From: Pelodictyon phaeoclathratiforme BU-1
GTDB lineage: Bacteria; Bacteroidota; Chlorobiia; Chlorobiales; Chlorobiaceae
Assembly (NCBI RefSeq): GCF_000020645.1
Contig: NC_011060.1
Location: forward strand, 122,501 to 186,500
Direction: 5' to 3'
Length of the DNA stretch: 64,000 nucleotides
Numbering within the stretch: the stretch's first letter is position 1; the number at the start of each line of letters is the position of its first letter. Shown one piece after another: positions 18,778 through 25,653 of the stretch. The position numbers and the translations under genes are program-made. The notes beneath the pieces were generated by a model that was not told the origin of the DNA, made no database searches, and saw only the letters and a program-made list of their open reading frames with translations.

Positions 18778-19008
18778 ATGAACAATCATTTTGATCTGCC
18801 GACAGTCATCGTCATCGTTATTACCTTTGTGTTGTTCACCATTGCGCTCTTTGTGAAAGGGCTGACGCATGACATACTCATGGAGGCAGGTGTGTTCCTG
18901 GTTTCCGTGAAACTCATTCTGATGAGTTACAAAAGCAGCGTGACAAGCCGGAAGGTGATGGATGAACTGCAGGAGATTAAAAGCATGTTGCATGCCAGGA
19001 AAGAGTAA
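18778..19008 (+). CDS. small two-helix membrane protein, unknown function
   Basis: This is a 76-residue protein with two hydrophobic segments (about residues 8-27 and 33-50) and a charged, helical C-terminus (TSRKVMDELQEIKSMLHARKE). The start MNNHFDLPTVIVIVITFVLF and the gene's clean length suggest a real small membrane protein. I do not recognise the family. It is surrounded by gene fragments and is transcribed towards the next minus-strand fragment. Confidence 0.55.
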   Translation: MNNHFDLPTVIVIVITFVLFTIALFVKGLTHDILMEAGVFLVSVKLILMSYKSSVTSRKVMDELQEIKSMLHARKE

Positions 19009-19012
19009 GGTG

Positions 19013-19198
19013 CTATCTCAGTTCGTACCAGACACCACGCCCACTGCCGTGCCGGATAAGGTGACCGCGTTCGACCAGGGTTCGGAAGTGTCCTTTCAAG
19101 GTGTTGCGGCTGACGCCAGTCAACTTGACAGCTTCTCCTATTGTTATGCGTCCATGTTCACGGGCAAATTCGACGATGTGCAGTGAGAGTTCCGGCAA
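19013..19198 (-). pseudogene. C-terminal winged-helix fragment (Fic or AlbA-ATPase type)
   Basis: The 61 residues LSLHIVEFAREHGRITIGEAVKLTGVSRNTLKGHFRTLVERGHLIRHGSGRGVWYEL form a winged helix-turn-helix. This is the usual C-terminal end of Fic-domain proteins and of AlbA-type ATP-binding regulators. There is no catalytic part upstream: in frame, the sequence opens only to a TGA about 50 bases before the TTG at 19198. It is therefore the tail of a truncated gene rather than a complete small regulator, although expression as a lone wHTH cannot be excluded. Confidence 0.55.
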
Positions 19199-19307
19199 GG
19201 AGACGAAACGATACCGAGCTCTTTGCCATTTTCATCAAAAGGCAGCGACGCTGTTCGAGCTTGTTTTGTGCAAAAGTCTCTTTAAAATCGGGGTCGCTAA
19301 CCTTAAA

Positions 19308-20546
19308 TTATTGGCCCCATAATGTCGACAATGGAGCCGCCCACAGGCCATCACCCAGTGGCATGGTTTCTGTCCCATCATAAAGCAGAATACCCATTTT
19401 GAAGAGGCCGCCTGCTACACTTGCCAGCTTTTTCAGACCGCGTAAATCACCAGCATTGACGGTGGCAGAGGCTTTTACCTCAACACCAATCAGTTGGCCG
19501 GAAGCGTTTTCGATCACCATATCCACTTCAAACATGTCAAGGTCACGGTAGTAGAGCAGTTTATAATCGCCTTCCGCCGTAGAGCTGTGCTTGAGCAGTT
19601 CACTATAGACGAAGGTTTCCAGAATTTTGCCAAACCGGCTGCGATCTTGCTGCACTTCGGTAGCACCAAGATCAAGCAATGTGGCCAGCAAACCGGCATC
19701 AATAAACTGCAACTTGGGGGTTTTGACAACACGCTTGAGTCGATTCCTGGCCCAGACCTCAATGCGCTTAAGCAAATACATCTGTTCCAGCACTCCTGTA
19801 TAGCGTGAAGCCGTCTTGCTGTCCAAACCGACCTGACCACCCAGTTTGGTGTAATTACACATCTGACCTGATATTTCAGCCAGGATGCGCAAAAACCTTG
19901 GCAATTGATCGAGCTTGTCGATGCTGGCCACATCGCGGACATCGCGTTGAATGATGGCATTAAGGTACTGGCGCGCCCACACCGTACGCCTGCGTGCATC
20001 GGTGCGGGAAATCGCTTCAGGATAGCCGCCCCGCAAAACAACCTCGCACAATTCATCACCTGTCACCGGCATGGTGACCTTGAGCAGCCTGCCTGCAAAA
20101 GCCGCATCGATCCAATTCGCCGTACTCCCATGCAACTCGCTTTGCGACAGCGGCAGCAAGGTGAGCGTCTCCATGCGGCCAGCCAGAGAATCCGCTACCG
20201 CAGGCAGTACCATCAAGTTCGCTGATCCGGTAAGCAAGAACCGCCCGGGGCGCCGATCCTCATCAACACTCTTTTTGATAGCAAGCAGCAGTTGAGGCGC
20301 ACGCTGGATTTCATCAATGACAGCACAATCAAGGCTGCGAATCATCCCGACCGGATCATTTCTGGCAGACAACAACGTCAACTCGTCATCAAGTGTGAGA
20401 TAGCGCATCCCTTCGATTGCCATTTGTCGCACCAGGGTTGTTTTGCCTGCCTGACGCGGCCCTGCAACCAAAACCACGGGAGTGTCGGCCAACGCTTCAG
20501 CAATGCGCATTTCAATCAGGCGAGAGTAATGAGAAGCTTTATTCAT
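19308..20546 (-). CDS. AAA+ ATPase with DUF4143 domain
   Basis: This is a cytoplasmic ATPase of the AAA_14/DUF4143 class, common in accessory regions and of unclear function. The 412 residues show Walker A GPRQAGKTT (about 29-37), Walker B CAVIDEIQRAP, and sensor-like FLLTGSANLM. The C-terminal DUF4143 part includes VLRGGYPEA, YLNAIIQRDVRDVA and a PDDEXK-like end VDMVIENASGQLIGVEVKAS. The gene appears complete. Three 22-bp repeats lie directly upstream. Two related genes occur nearby (a truncated one at 21.8 kb and a complete, distant one at 30.7 kb). Confidence 0.88.
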   Translation of the reverse strand: MNKASHYSRLIEMRIAEALADTPVVLVAGPRQAGKTTLVRQMAIEGMRYLTLDDELTLLSARNDPVGMIRSLDCAVIDEIQRAPQLLLAIKKSVDEDRRPGRFLLTGSANLMVLPAVADSLAGRMETLTLLPLSQSELHGSTANWIDAAFAGRLLKVTMPVTGDELCEVVLRGGYPEAISRTDARRRTVWARQYLNAIIQRDVRDVASIDKLDQLPRFLRILAEISGQMCNYTKLGGQVGLDSKTASRYTGVLEQMYLLKRIEVWARNRLKRVVKTPKLQFIDAGLLATLLDLGATEVQQDRSRFGKILETFVYSELLKHSSTAEGDYKLLYYRDLDMFEVDMVIENASGQLIGVEVKASATVNAGDLRGLKKLASVAGGLFKMGILLYDGTETMPLGDGLWAAPLSTLWGQ

Positions 20547-20559
20547 TGGTATTCGGGGT

Positions 20560-20625
20560 CGTAAAATATGGAATCAATAAACGTAAAATATGGAATCGAT
20601 GAACATAAATTACGGAATATAAACC
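20560..20625. repeat. three tandem 22-bp repeats upstream of the DUF4143 ATPase
   Basis: CGTAAAATATGGAATC begins two copies (20560-20581, 20582-20603), and a third more divergent copy begins CATAAATTACGGAATAT (20604-20625). The array starts 13 bases upstream of the minus-strand gene at 20546. A 22-bp step is about two DNA turns, so a protein could bind all three on one face. The element CGGAATATAAA in the last copy also precedes both vapB-like genes (about 56.0 and 59.2 kb). Confidence 0.75.
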
Positions 20626-20732
20626 AGAGTATTCTGGAAAAGAGCAAACTGTAGCTGAAATCAGGCTTGACCACGGACACGGCCAGAGTCGATGGAAATT
20701 CGAGTGCTGCGGTAACTTGTTTTCCAGCGAAT

Positions 20733-20957
20733 GGGTAAAGCCCATCGAGTCATCAAATGACGATGAATGGCAAGCCGAGTGGATTTAGTCTGGAGGATTT
20801 CAAAGCTTATGCAAAGAGCGCATCCATGAAGCGCGGGCGTGCGGAAACGATTATTGATGAAGTGAGAAACGTTGTGGCGCAATGGCAGTATTATGCCAGC
20901 GAGTCGCGCGTCAATCCAGAGCAACGGGATAAAATAGAGTCAGCCCTGAGACTGGAG
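20733..20957 (+). pseudogene. C-terminal fragment of HipA-type kinase toxin
   Basis: The frame reads HQMTMNGKPSGFSLEDFKAYAKSASMKRGRAETIIDEVRNVVAQWQYYA and continues to ESALRLE. HQMTxNGKxxxFTLEDF and MKRGRAxxIIxEVRxxV are the usual C-terminal segments of HipA serine/threonine kinases. The kinase core and the antitoxin HipB are missing. Upstream the frame is closed by a TAA. The sequence then passes directly into an HsdR fragment. Confidence 0.75.
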
Positions 20958-21146
20958 CCCCTGCGCCATCCCGCAGGTGCTCGACTTCCTGAAGGAGTAC
21001 ATCCTCTTTGCCGAGAAGGACGAGGAGCTGAACAAATATATCCTGCGTCAGCACCAGACCGGCGCGCTGGAGCAGGTGGTCAGGCGTGCCCTCGATCCTG
21101 AGCTCTGGGACTATGTCATCGTCCACGAACTGCTCCATTTCTCCTG
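20958..21146 (+). pseudogene. HsdR fragment joined to a YgjP-like peptidase fragment
   Basis: In one frame the sequence reads IPQVLDFLKEYILFAEKDEELNKYILRQHQTGALEQVVRRALDP, the region of type I restriction subunit HsdR just before its helicase motor. It then passes without a break into ELWDYVIVHELLHFS and a stop. DYVIVHELLHF is the zinc-binding HExxH helix of YgjP/DUF45 metallopeptidases. The join lies near 21105. Neither gene is functional; this is a chimera of two broken genes made by illegitimate joining. Confidence 0.7.
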
Positions 21147-21413
21147 AACAGCCGCTCAACGTCACCGGTGATATTGACAAAATCCATTCTTGCAGGTATC
21201 TGGAGCCAGAGTTCCTTGTGGTAGGATTTCATTATTCAGAAGGTTAACGTTCAGAGTGTTGGCGATATCAGCTCCATGTTCCAGCGCATGAGTTGCCGCT
21301 TTTGACCGCAACGAGTGTACACAGAGCCCGTTCATGCTGGCAATGATTGTTGGTTTCTTTTCCGGATTTCCGGATAATACAGGTATAGACTGCCTGAGAA
21401 GTAACCCCAACAA
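21147..21413 (-). pseudogene. decayed second copy of the yjbQ 5' region plus integrase tail
   Basis: From 21147 to about 21345 the sequence matches 3729-3900 plus 5824-5850 (yjbQ codons 1-25 and upstream DNA) at high but imperfect identity, without the IS1634-type element. The minus-strand frame also reads GLCVHSLRSKAATHALEHGADIANTLN. This resembles the C-terminal core of tyrosine recombinases (HSLRATAATNALxHGADIA). The fragment therefore holds an integrase tail followed by a yjbQ start. It is the empty-site counterpart of the IS insertion at 3901. No further gene is seen in 21414-21508. Confidence 0.7.
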
Positions 21414-21508
21414 CCTTGAACACGGTTACTCCTCGCCGGGCACAATACTTCGTGAACTTGCTTTACAACTCCGGCGAGAGAGAGTGAAGTTAATGAAAGC
21501 CTCATAAA

Positions 21509-21715
21509 TCAAGACGGGCGAGCCGAAACAACCGCGATTTTCAAGCCAAGGGCACGAAGGACGGCATTGATCGTTTCAAAGCGAGGATGAGCGCCCTGAC
21601 GTAACGCCTTGTAGAGGCTTTCTCTGCCAAGAGCCGCTTCTTTAGCTATTTGCGCCATGCCACAAGCCTTTGCTACGTCACCAAGCGCAGCGATGAACCT
21701 GAAGCCCCTCCCATT
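21509..21715 (-). pseudogene. HTH addiction-module antitoxin, 5' end damaged
   Basis: The minus strand encodes RFIAALGDVAKACGMAQIAKEAALGRESLYKALRQGAHPRFETINAVLRALGLKIAVVSARPS and a stop at 21509. This matches the HTH antidote proteins of HigA-like addiction modules (GDVAKAxGMxxIAKExGLxRESLYKAL, PxFxTxxxVLxALGLKL). Upstream the frame closes with TAA after only ten doubtful residues and no good start is present, so the N-terminal part is missing. No toxin gene adjoins it. Confidence 0.7.
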
Positions 21716-21753
21716 TCGCAGGTGTTAATTTACTTGTTTTTTGCTTGGCTTTA

Positions 21754-21784
21754 TGCAATAGTAAAGTCAAACTTTACTATTGCA
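21754..21784. promoter_or_regulatory. 13-bp perfect inverted repeat upstream of the antitoxin fragment
   Basis: TGCAATAGTAAAG (21754-21766) and CTTTACTATTGCA (21772-21784) are separated by TCAAA. No T-run follows on either side. It lies 39 bases upstream of the antitoxin fragment and next to the truncated ATPase gene. It could be the autoregulatory operator of the former TA module, or the stem of a small element. Confidence 0.5.
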
Positions 21785-21788
21785 TATA

Positions 21789-22568
21789 ATGATTACGCGT
21801 CATCTCCTGTTCGCTGGTGGCTATCCGCGTATTCATGCAGATCACCTTGATCCGGCAGTCATGCTCGGAGATTATTTTGCCACCTATGTTGAACGCGATT
21901 TGCGGGATTTGATACAATTACGCTCAATCCGGCAATTTGAAAACTTTGTCCGCCTGGCAGCAGGAAGAGTGGGACAACTGCTCAATCTGCAGTCTCTTGC
22001 TGCTGATGCCGGGGTTTCAAGTGTGACAGCAAAAAGCTGGCTTACCCTGCTTGAGGCCTCCTATATTGTTTTTTTACTTCCCCCGTGGTTTGCCAATGTC
22101 GGAAAACGATTGACAAAGTCGCCAAAACTCTATTTTTACGATGTAGGTTTGGCTTCCTGGCTGATCGGAATAACACAGGAGTCACATCTGCAAGCTCATC
22201 CCTTGCGAGGATCGCTGTTTGAAAATCTGGTGGTTCTTGAAATGCTCAAGGCTCGCATCAATGATGGCCTGGCAGCAAATCTTCATTTTTATCGCGACAG
22301 CAGTGGACTGGAAGTTGATGTTCTGCTGGAAGCGGGTAATATGATAAGGCTCTTCGAAATCAAGTCATCGCAGACGATTAATCAGGAGAGTTTCATACAA
22401 CTCAATAAAGTTGCTGCTATTTTTGGTGAACGTGTCGTGAAAAAAGTGGTGCTCTATGCTGGTCATGAACAACAAGAACGCAGTAATTCCACGGTGTCAA
22501 GTTATCTGTATGCCGGTGAAGCCGCAACCAACGAAGGTATCTTGGGGTCTGCTCACGAAACGGACTAA
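21789..22568 (+). pseudogene. DUF4143 ATPase lacking its AAA domain
   Basis: The frame from ATG 21789 has only the C-terminal part of an AAA_14/DUF4143 protein. It shows LLFAGGYPRIHADHLDPAVMLGDYFATYVERDLRDLIQLRSIRQFENFVRLAAGRVGQLLN, then GVSSVTAKSWLTLLEASYIVFLLPPW, FYDVGLASWLIGI, and the nuclease-like end LEVDVLLEAGNMIRLFEIKSSQT. The N-terminal Walker A/B domain of about 200 residues is missing. The gene begins immediately after the 13-bp inverted repeat, where the upstream half was presumably lost. The remainder is intact, so decay is recent or the C-terminal part may still be made. Confidence 0.75.
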
Positions 22569-22633
22569 ATTGCCTGCTAATCCCGTTTGTAAAAAAGCGT
22601 CAAAAGCTTGAAATCAGAGACGCTATTAGCAAT

Positions 22634-22659
22634 TTAGCATCTTTTGAACACGATGCTAA
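22634..22659. promoter_or_regulatory. 8-bp inverted repeat upstream of the truncated signalling gene
   Basis: TTAGCATC (22634-22641) and GATGCTAA (22652-22659) face each other across 10 bases in the AT-rich gap (22569-22790) before the ORF at 22791. It may be an operator for the conflict-type locus. The rest of this gap shows no gene. Confidence 0.3.
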
Positions 22660-22790
22660 TACGTTTTAATAAACTTTTACTTATTATGGGATAATGTTCT
22701 TTTGGATGAATTGAGATTTTATAAAATATTTTTTTGAGTGCAGCCGCTTAGGGATCGCCATTGGTTTTAAGAACCTCTTTATTACATGTG

Positions 22791-22986
22791 ATGCAGGAAC
22801 AAAAAAGCACCTTTACAGTTGTCGTTACAGGCGACGTTACAATGGATTGGAACATAGCGCACAAGTCGCGTGCATTACGTGAACCCACAGAGTGGACTGG
22901 TCAAGCAAGAAGTAACATGAACTGGCAATTTGGTAGCGCTGCTTTGCTTGCCGACCTTATCGCGACCATGACACGCGAGCGACATC
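22791..22986 (+). pseudogene. N-terminal 65 codons of a probable PfkB-like/RyR-type protein, cut by IS3
   Basis: The gene starts MQEQKSTFTVVVTGDVTMDWNIAH and continues WQFGSAALLADLIATMTRERH until the IS3 element begins at 22987. TGDVxxDWN followed by a W..GSAALLADL segment resembles the N-terminus of a family of large carbohydrate-kinase-like proteins that carry RyR domains and sit in signalling or conflict operons. This assignment comes from memory of the family pattern and is tentative. The usual GG before the AALLADL stretch is GS here. The rest of the gene is not found on the other side of the IS. Confidence 0.45.
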
Positions 22987-23047
22987 TGAAGTGGACCCCA
23001 ACCGGTGGACAAAAAGTGGCTGAGTTTAAGTTGGTAACCTGACCTGT

Positions 23048-23974
23048 TCATGCAGCGGAAAGGCGCTGCCCCTCTTTTACCTTTAACTCTTCTGTCTGCT
23101 TGTTCTTGTTATACTTGTCAACTATTCTTGCACCACCTCCAACGGCTGTCCGGTAAACCTTATCTGGCGTACTGTAGCCCAACGACTGATGCTGCCTTTC
23201 AACGTTGAACAATACAAAATATTCCTTTAATCCGCACTGTAATTCTGCTGCGGTGGAGTAACCTTTGAGATATATATCCTCATATTTGACACTCCTCCAG
23301 AGTCGTTCGACAAAGATGTTGTCCAGTGCTCGGCCACGTCCATCCATGCTAATACTGATGGATGGGTGCTCCGTGAGCGCTCCGACAAAGGCGGCACTCG
23401 TAAACTGGGCGCCTTGATCGGTGTTGAAGATATCGGGTGTCCCGTATTTTCGTAACGCTTCTTGCAGACAGTCAACGCAAAAGGTGCTTTCCATCGAGTT
23501 CGATAATCGCCAGGAGAGTACTTTCCGGGAATACCAGTCGATGACTGCCACCAGATACATAAAGCCCTTTGGAAGGCGAATATAGGTGATGTCAGTCGAC
23601 CAGACTTGGTTGGGTTTTGTGACATCAACTCCCCGCAAGAGATAGGGGTAGATCTTGTGCTCCGGATGCGGTTTGCTGGTGTTGGGGCCCGGTGCCATAC
23701 CGGCCAGACCCAACCTTCGCATAAGCCGCTGAACCCGTTTCCGGTTGATCTGGTAACCCTCGCTACGAAGATAGTGCATGATTTTACGACTACCATAAAA
23801 TGGATGCTTGGTGTACTCCTTGTCAATCAGTTCAAGCAACTGCAAGTCTTCTGCATCAGGAAACAACACGATAGACGGCAAATATATCGTCGAACGATTA
23901 ACGGACACAAGGACGCATTGCTTTGCCACCGGCAATGGCTCTTTGTCGCTGACCCACCATCTGCGCACACTCAT
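23048..23974 (-). CDS. IS3-family transposase OrfB
   Basis: This is the catalytic DDE integrase part of an IS3-type transposase, 308 residues. It has the HTH_21 region KHPFYGSRKIMHYLRSEGYQINRKRVQRLMRRLGL and the rve core. The core contains VWSTDITYIRL (first Asp), FNTDQGAQFTSAAF (second Asp) and RALDNIFVERLWRSVKYEDIY (Glu), and the tail FNVERQHQSLGYSTPDKVY. OrfB starts with an ATGA overlap on the OrfA stop. The gene looks intact. Confidence 0.95.
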   Translation of the reverse strand: MSVRRWWVSDKEPLPVAKQCVLVSVNRSTIYLPSIVLFPDAEDLQLLELIDKEYTKHPFYGSRKIMHYLRSEGYQINRKRVQRLMRRLGLAGMAPGPNTSKPHPEHKIYPYLLRGVDVTKPNQVWSTDITYIRLPKGFMYLVAVIDWYSRKVLSWRLSNSMESTFCVDCLQEALRKYGTPDIFNTDQGAQFTSAAFVGALTEHPSISISMDGRGRALDNIFVERLWRSVKYEDIYLKGYSTAAELQCGLKEYFVLFNVERQHQSLGYSTPDKVYRTAVGGGARIVDKYNKNKQTEELKVKEGQRLSAA

Positions 23975-24264
23975 AGGGACAGTCCGGACTTTTTTTTAAG
24001 CCAATCCAGCTCGACCTTTAACCGCCCGATTTCCGTATAAAGCTTTTCAGGATCTGCAGCCGGTTCAACTGGTTTTGGACCCCGTTTGGCTTCAAACAAG
24101 CTTGATGCCTGTTCCTGCAACTCTTTCTTCCACTTACCGACCTGAACGGGGTGTACTCCAAATTCCTGACCGATTTCATTCAGCGTCTTGACCCCTTGAA
24201 TAGCCTCAAGTGCCACCTTGGCCTTAAAGTCACTGCTGAAATTTTTTCGTGTCCTTTTTGTCAT
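23971..24264 (-). CDS. IS3-family transposase OrfA
   Basis: This is the helix-turn-helix subunit of the IS3 transposase: KRTRKNFSSDFKAKVALEAIQGVKTLNEIGQEFGVHPVQVGKWKKEL, followed by a leucine-zipper-like region ending EIGRLKVELDWLKKKSGLSL. The ATG at 24264 (MTKRTRKNF) is preferred; an earlier start at 24294 is possible. It overlaps OrfB by 4 bases; the fused OrfAB is usually made by frameshifting in this family. Confidence 0.93.
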   Translation of the reverse strand: MTKRTRKNFSSDFKAKVALEAIQGVKTLNEIGQEFGVHPVQVGKWKKELQEQASSLFEAKRGPKPVEPAADPEKLYTEIGRLKVELDWLKKKSGLSL

Positions 24265-24329
24265 TACCTGCTCCTTTTTGGGGCAAGTTAACAACTTAAA
24301 CCACTGTCTAAAATTCGGGGTCCACTATA

Positions 24330-25141
24330 CTGTTATCCACTATAACAGTGATGAGCTTAAAATAGAGCGGCAACTTTGGAACATTCGAACTCCGGATTTT
24401 GAGCGATGTCGAATTCTTCTGGTCGTTTCAGAGGGGGGGCGGTCAGCACTTGAGTCAGCTCAACATGAACTGTGGAAGCATTTCGATGAGTCTCATGTTA
24501 CCTTTGTGCTGTATGCTCGAAACCAGGAGCTTGAACTTTGCAGGAATCAGCAATATGCCATAAAGATACTTCAAGCATTTTACTGCATGGGTCTTAAAGA
24601 GGCTGATGCAGTTTACCGTGAAGATATTCAGAGTTATCCGGAAGAACTTCATTCACTTTTTATATCGCAGTCAACAGCTTATCAATTACTCTATTCTTTT
24701 TCAGTTCTCTGTCAAGGATACCTTGTTGTGCTGTGCGGGCCTGACGGAAATAATGACGATGGTTTTTCGCTCGAGGTTAATGATTCGACCGAGGAAATTC
24801 GGACGGCGATAAAAGAAATGAAATGGGGCGAAGTATTACGCTGCAATTGTGTGGCACAAAGTCTTGATCCACGGCTTACAGCATCAGGCCCGGCTGGCCG
24901 TAATCAAATGCGGAAAGAAGTATCCGGTTCTTCATACTGGAATATGTTTGACGCAAAGCATAAACAGCAACTGCTTCAAACTTTAGAGCGAATGTTCAAG
25001 AGAGTGGACGGTAATGTTGCGTTCAATAATAGTAAGGCGGCAGAGCTACTCAGCGCACTGCCAGAAGTATCGCAAATCGAGAATGATCCACTACTTGTTG
25101 CTCAGGCATTCCTTGAGCTGCAATCATTACTGAGGGGTTGA
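24330..25141 (+). pseudogene. unrecognised protein of the signalling operon, 5' end lost to IS3
   Basis: The coding sequence emerges from the IS end and runs to 25141, about 270 residues: VIHYNSDELKIERQLWNIRTPDFERCRILLVVSEGGRSALESAQHELW, then HVTFVLYARNQELELCRNQQYAIKILQAF and a Ser/Gln-rich helical end. The segment RCRILLVVSEGG...HVTFVLYARN alternates strands and helices like a Rossmann-type domain, but no catalytic motif stands out. I do not recognise the family. The start codon of the native gene is missing, so the protein is either not made or made from a fusion start within the IS (an ATG-type frame opens at 24218). It is coupled to the next gene. Confidence 0.6.
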
Positions 25142-25146
25142 AAAAT

Positions 25147-25653
25147 ATGTGTGACTGGCAGCGACTCCGTACTAACTTGAACCATGACTGGTTGAAAAAT
25201 GAGTATCTGAAGAACCTTGATGCGTTGATTGTTCAGTTGCAGGCAAATAAAACTATAAATAGTCACTTGTCCCGAGAGCTTGAGGCATACCTGACGAGTT
25301 GGTTAAGAAGGCACGAAGAAGTAGAAACCTTGCTGAATTCAGCCGAAGATCGTCTTTCGCCACGTACCTATTTTGAAAAGGATCCGTTGAATCGTTGCTC
25401 ACTGGAAGCAAAGAGCTGGCTGGCTCCACTTGTTCATGTGCTTTGGCTCGTACCCTCTGGTATAAGTGAAAGAGTTGATGAAGCACGTGAAGTATTGGCA
25501 AAAGCCGATTACTATCATACCGGCCTGCAGTCGGAATTATCCGGTAGTCAGGAGCTTGTGCTTATTCTCAAATTATTGGAAGCGTTTACTGACTGTGTAG
25601 GCAACTTTAGCCGCTTGCTCAGCAGTTTTCCTGACAAGGTAGTATCAGTATGA
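25147..25653 (+). CDS. unrecognised helical protein of the signalling operon
   Basis: This is a 168-residue, mostly helical and acidic protein. It starts MCDWQRLRTNLNHDWLKNEYLKNLDALIVQLQANKTINSHLSRELEAYLTSW and has a later hydrophobic helix KSWLAPLVHVLWLVPSGISERVDEA. No known motif was seen. The ATG at 25147 has a GAGGGG 10 bases upstream; a TTG at 25138 would overlap the previous stop. Its own stop overlaps the start of the next gene (ATGA), so the three genes are translationally coupled and the protein probably works with the AAA+ protein. Confidence 0.75.
   Translation: MCDWQRLRTNLNHDWLKNEYLKNLDALIVQLQANKTINSHLSRELEAYLTSWLRRHEEVETLLNSAEDRLSPRTYFEKDPLNRCSLEAKSWLAPLVHVLWLVPSGISERVDEAREVLAKADYYHTGLQSELSGSQELVLILKLLEAFTDCVGNFSRLLSSFPDKVVSV

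Larger units (their letters stand above)
22987..24329 (-). mobile_element. IS3-family insertion sequence, copy 1 (no target duplication)
   Basis: The 1,343-bp element begins TGAAGTGGACCCC and ends GGGGTCCACTATA, so its imperfect inverted ends share AGTGGACCCC. Both its genes give the same proteins as the copy at 57049-58391. The ends were fixed by comparing the two copies. The flanks here are ...GACATC and CTGTTATCC..., with no direct repeat. Copy 2 has a clear 3-bp duplication (GCT). Copy 1 is therefore probably the product of recombination or of a deletion next to the element. Confidence 0.9.

Noticed and set aside
20560..20625. CRISPR array
   Set aside because: There are only three adjacent 22-bp repeats without spacers, and no cas genes in the window.
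22987..24329. Fusion start of the truncated operon gene inside the IS (frame from 24218)
   Set aside because: The frame is open through the IS end, but its first residues are the antisense of OrfA, so it is not a native start. Chance expression cannot be excluded.
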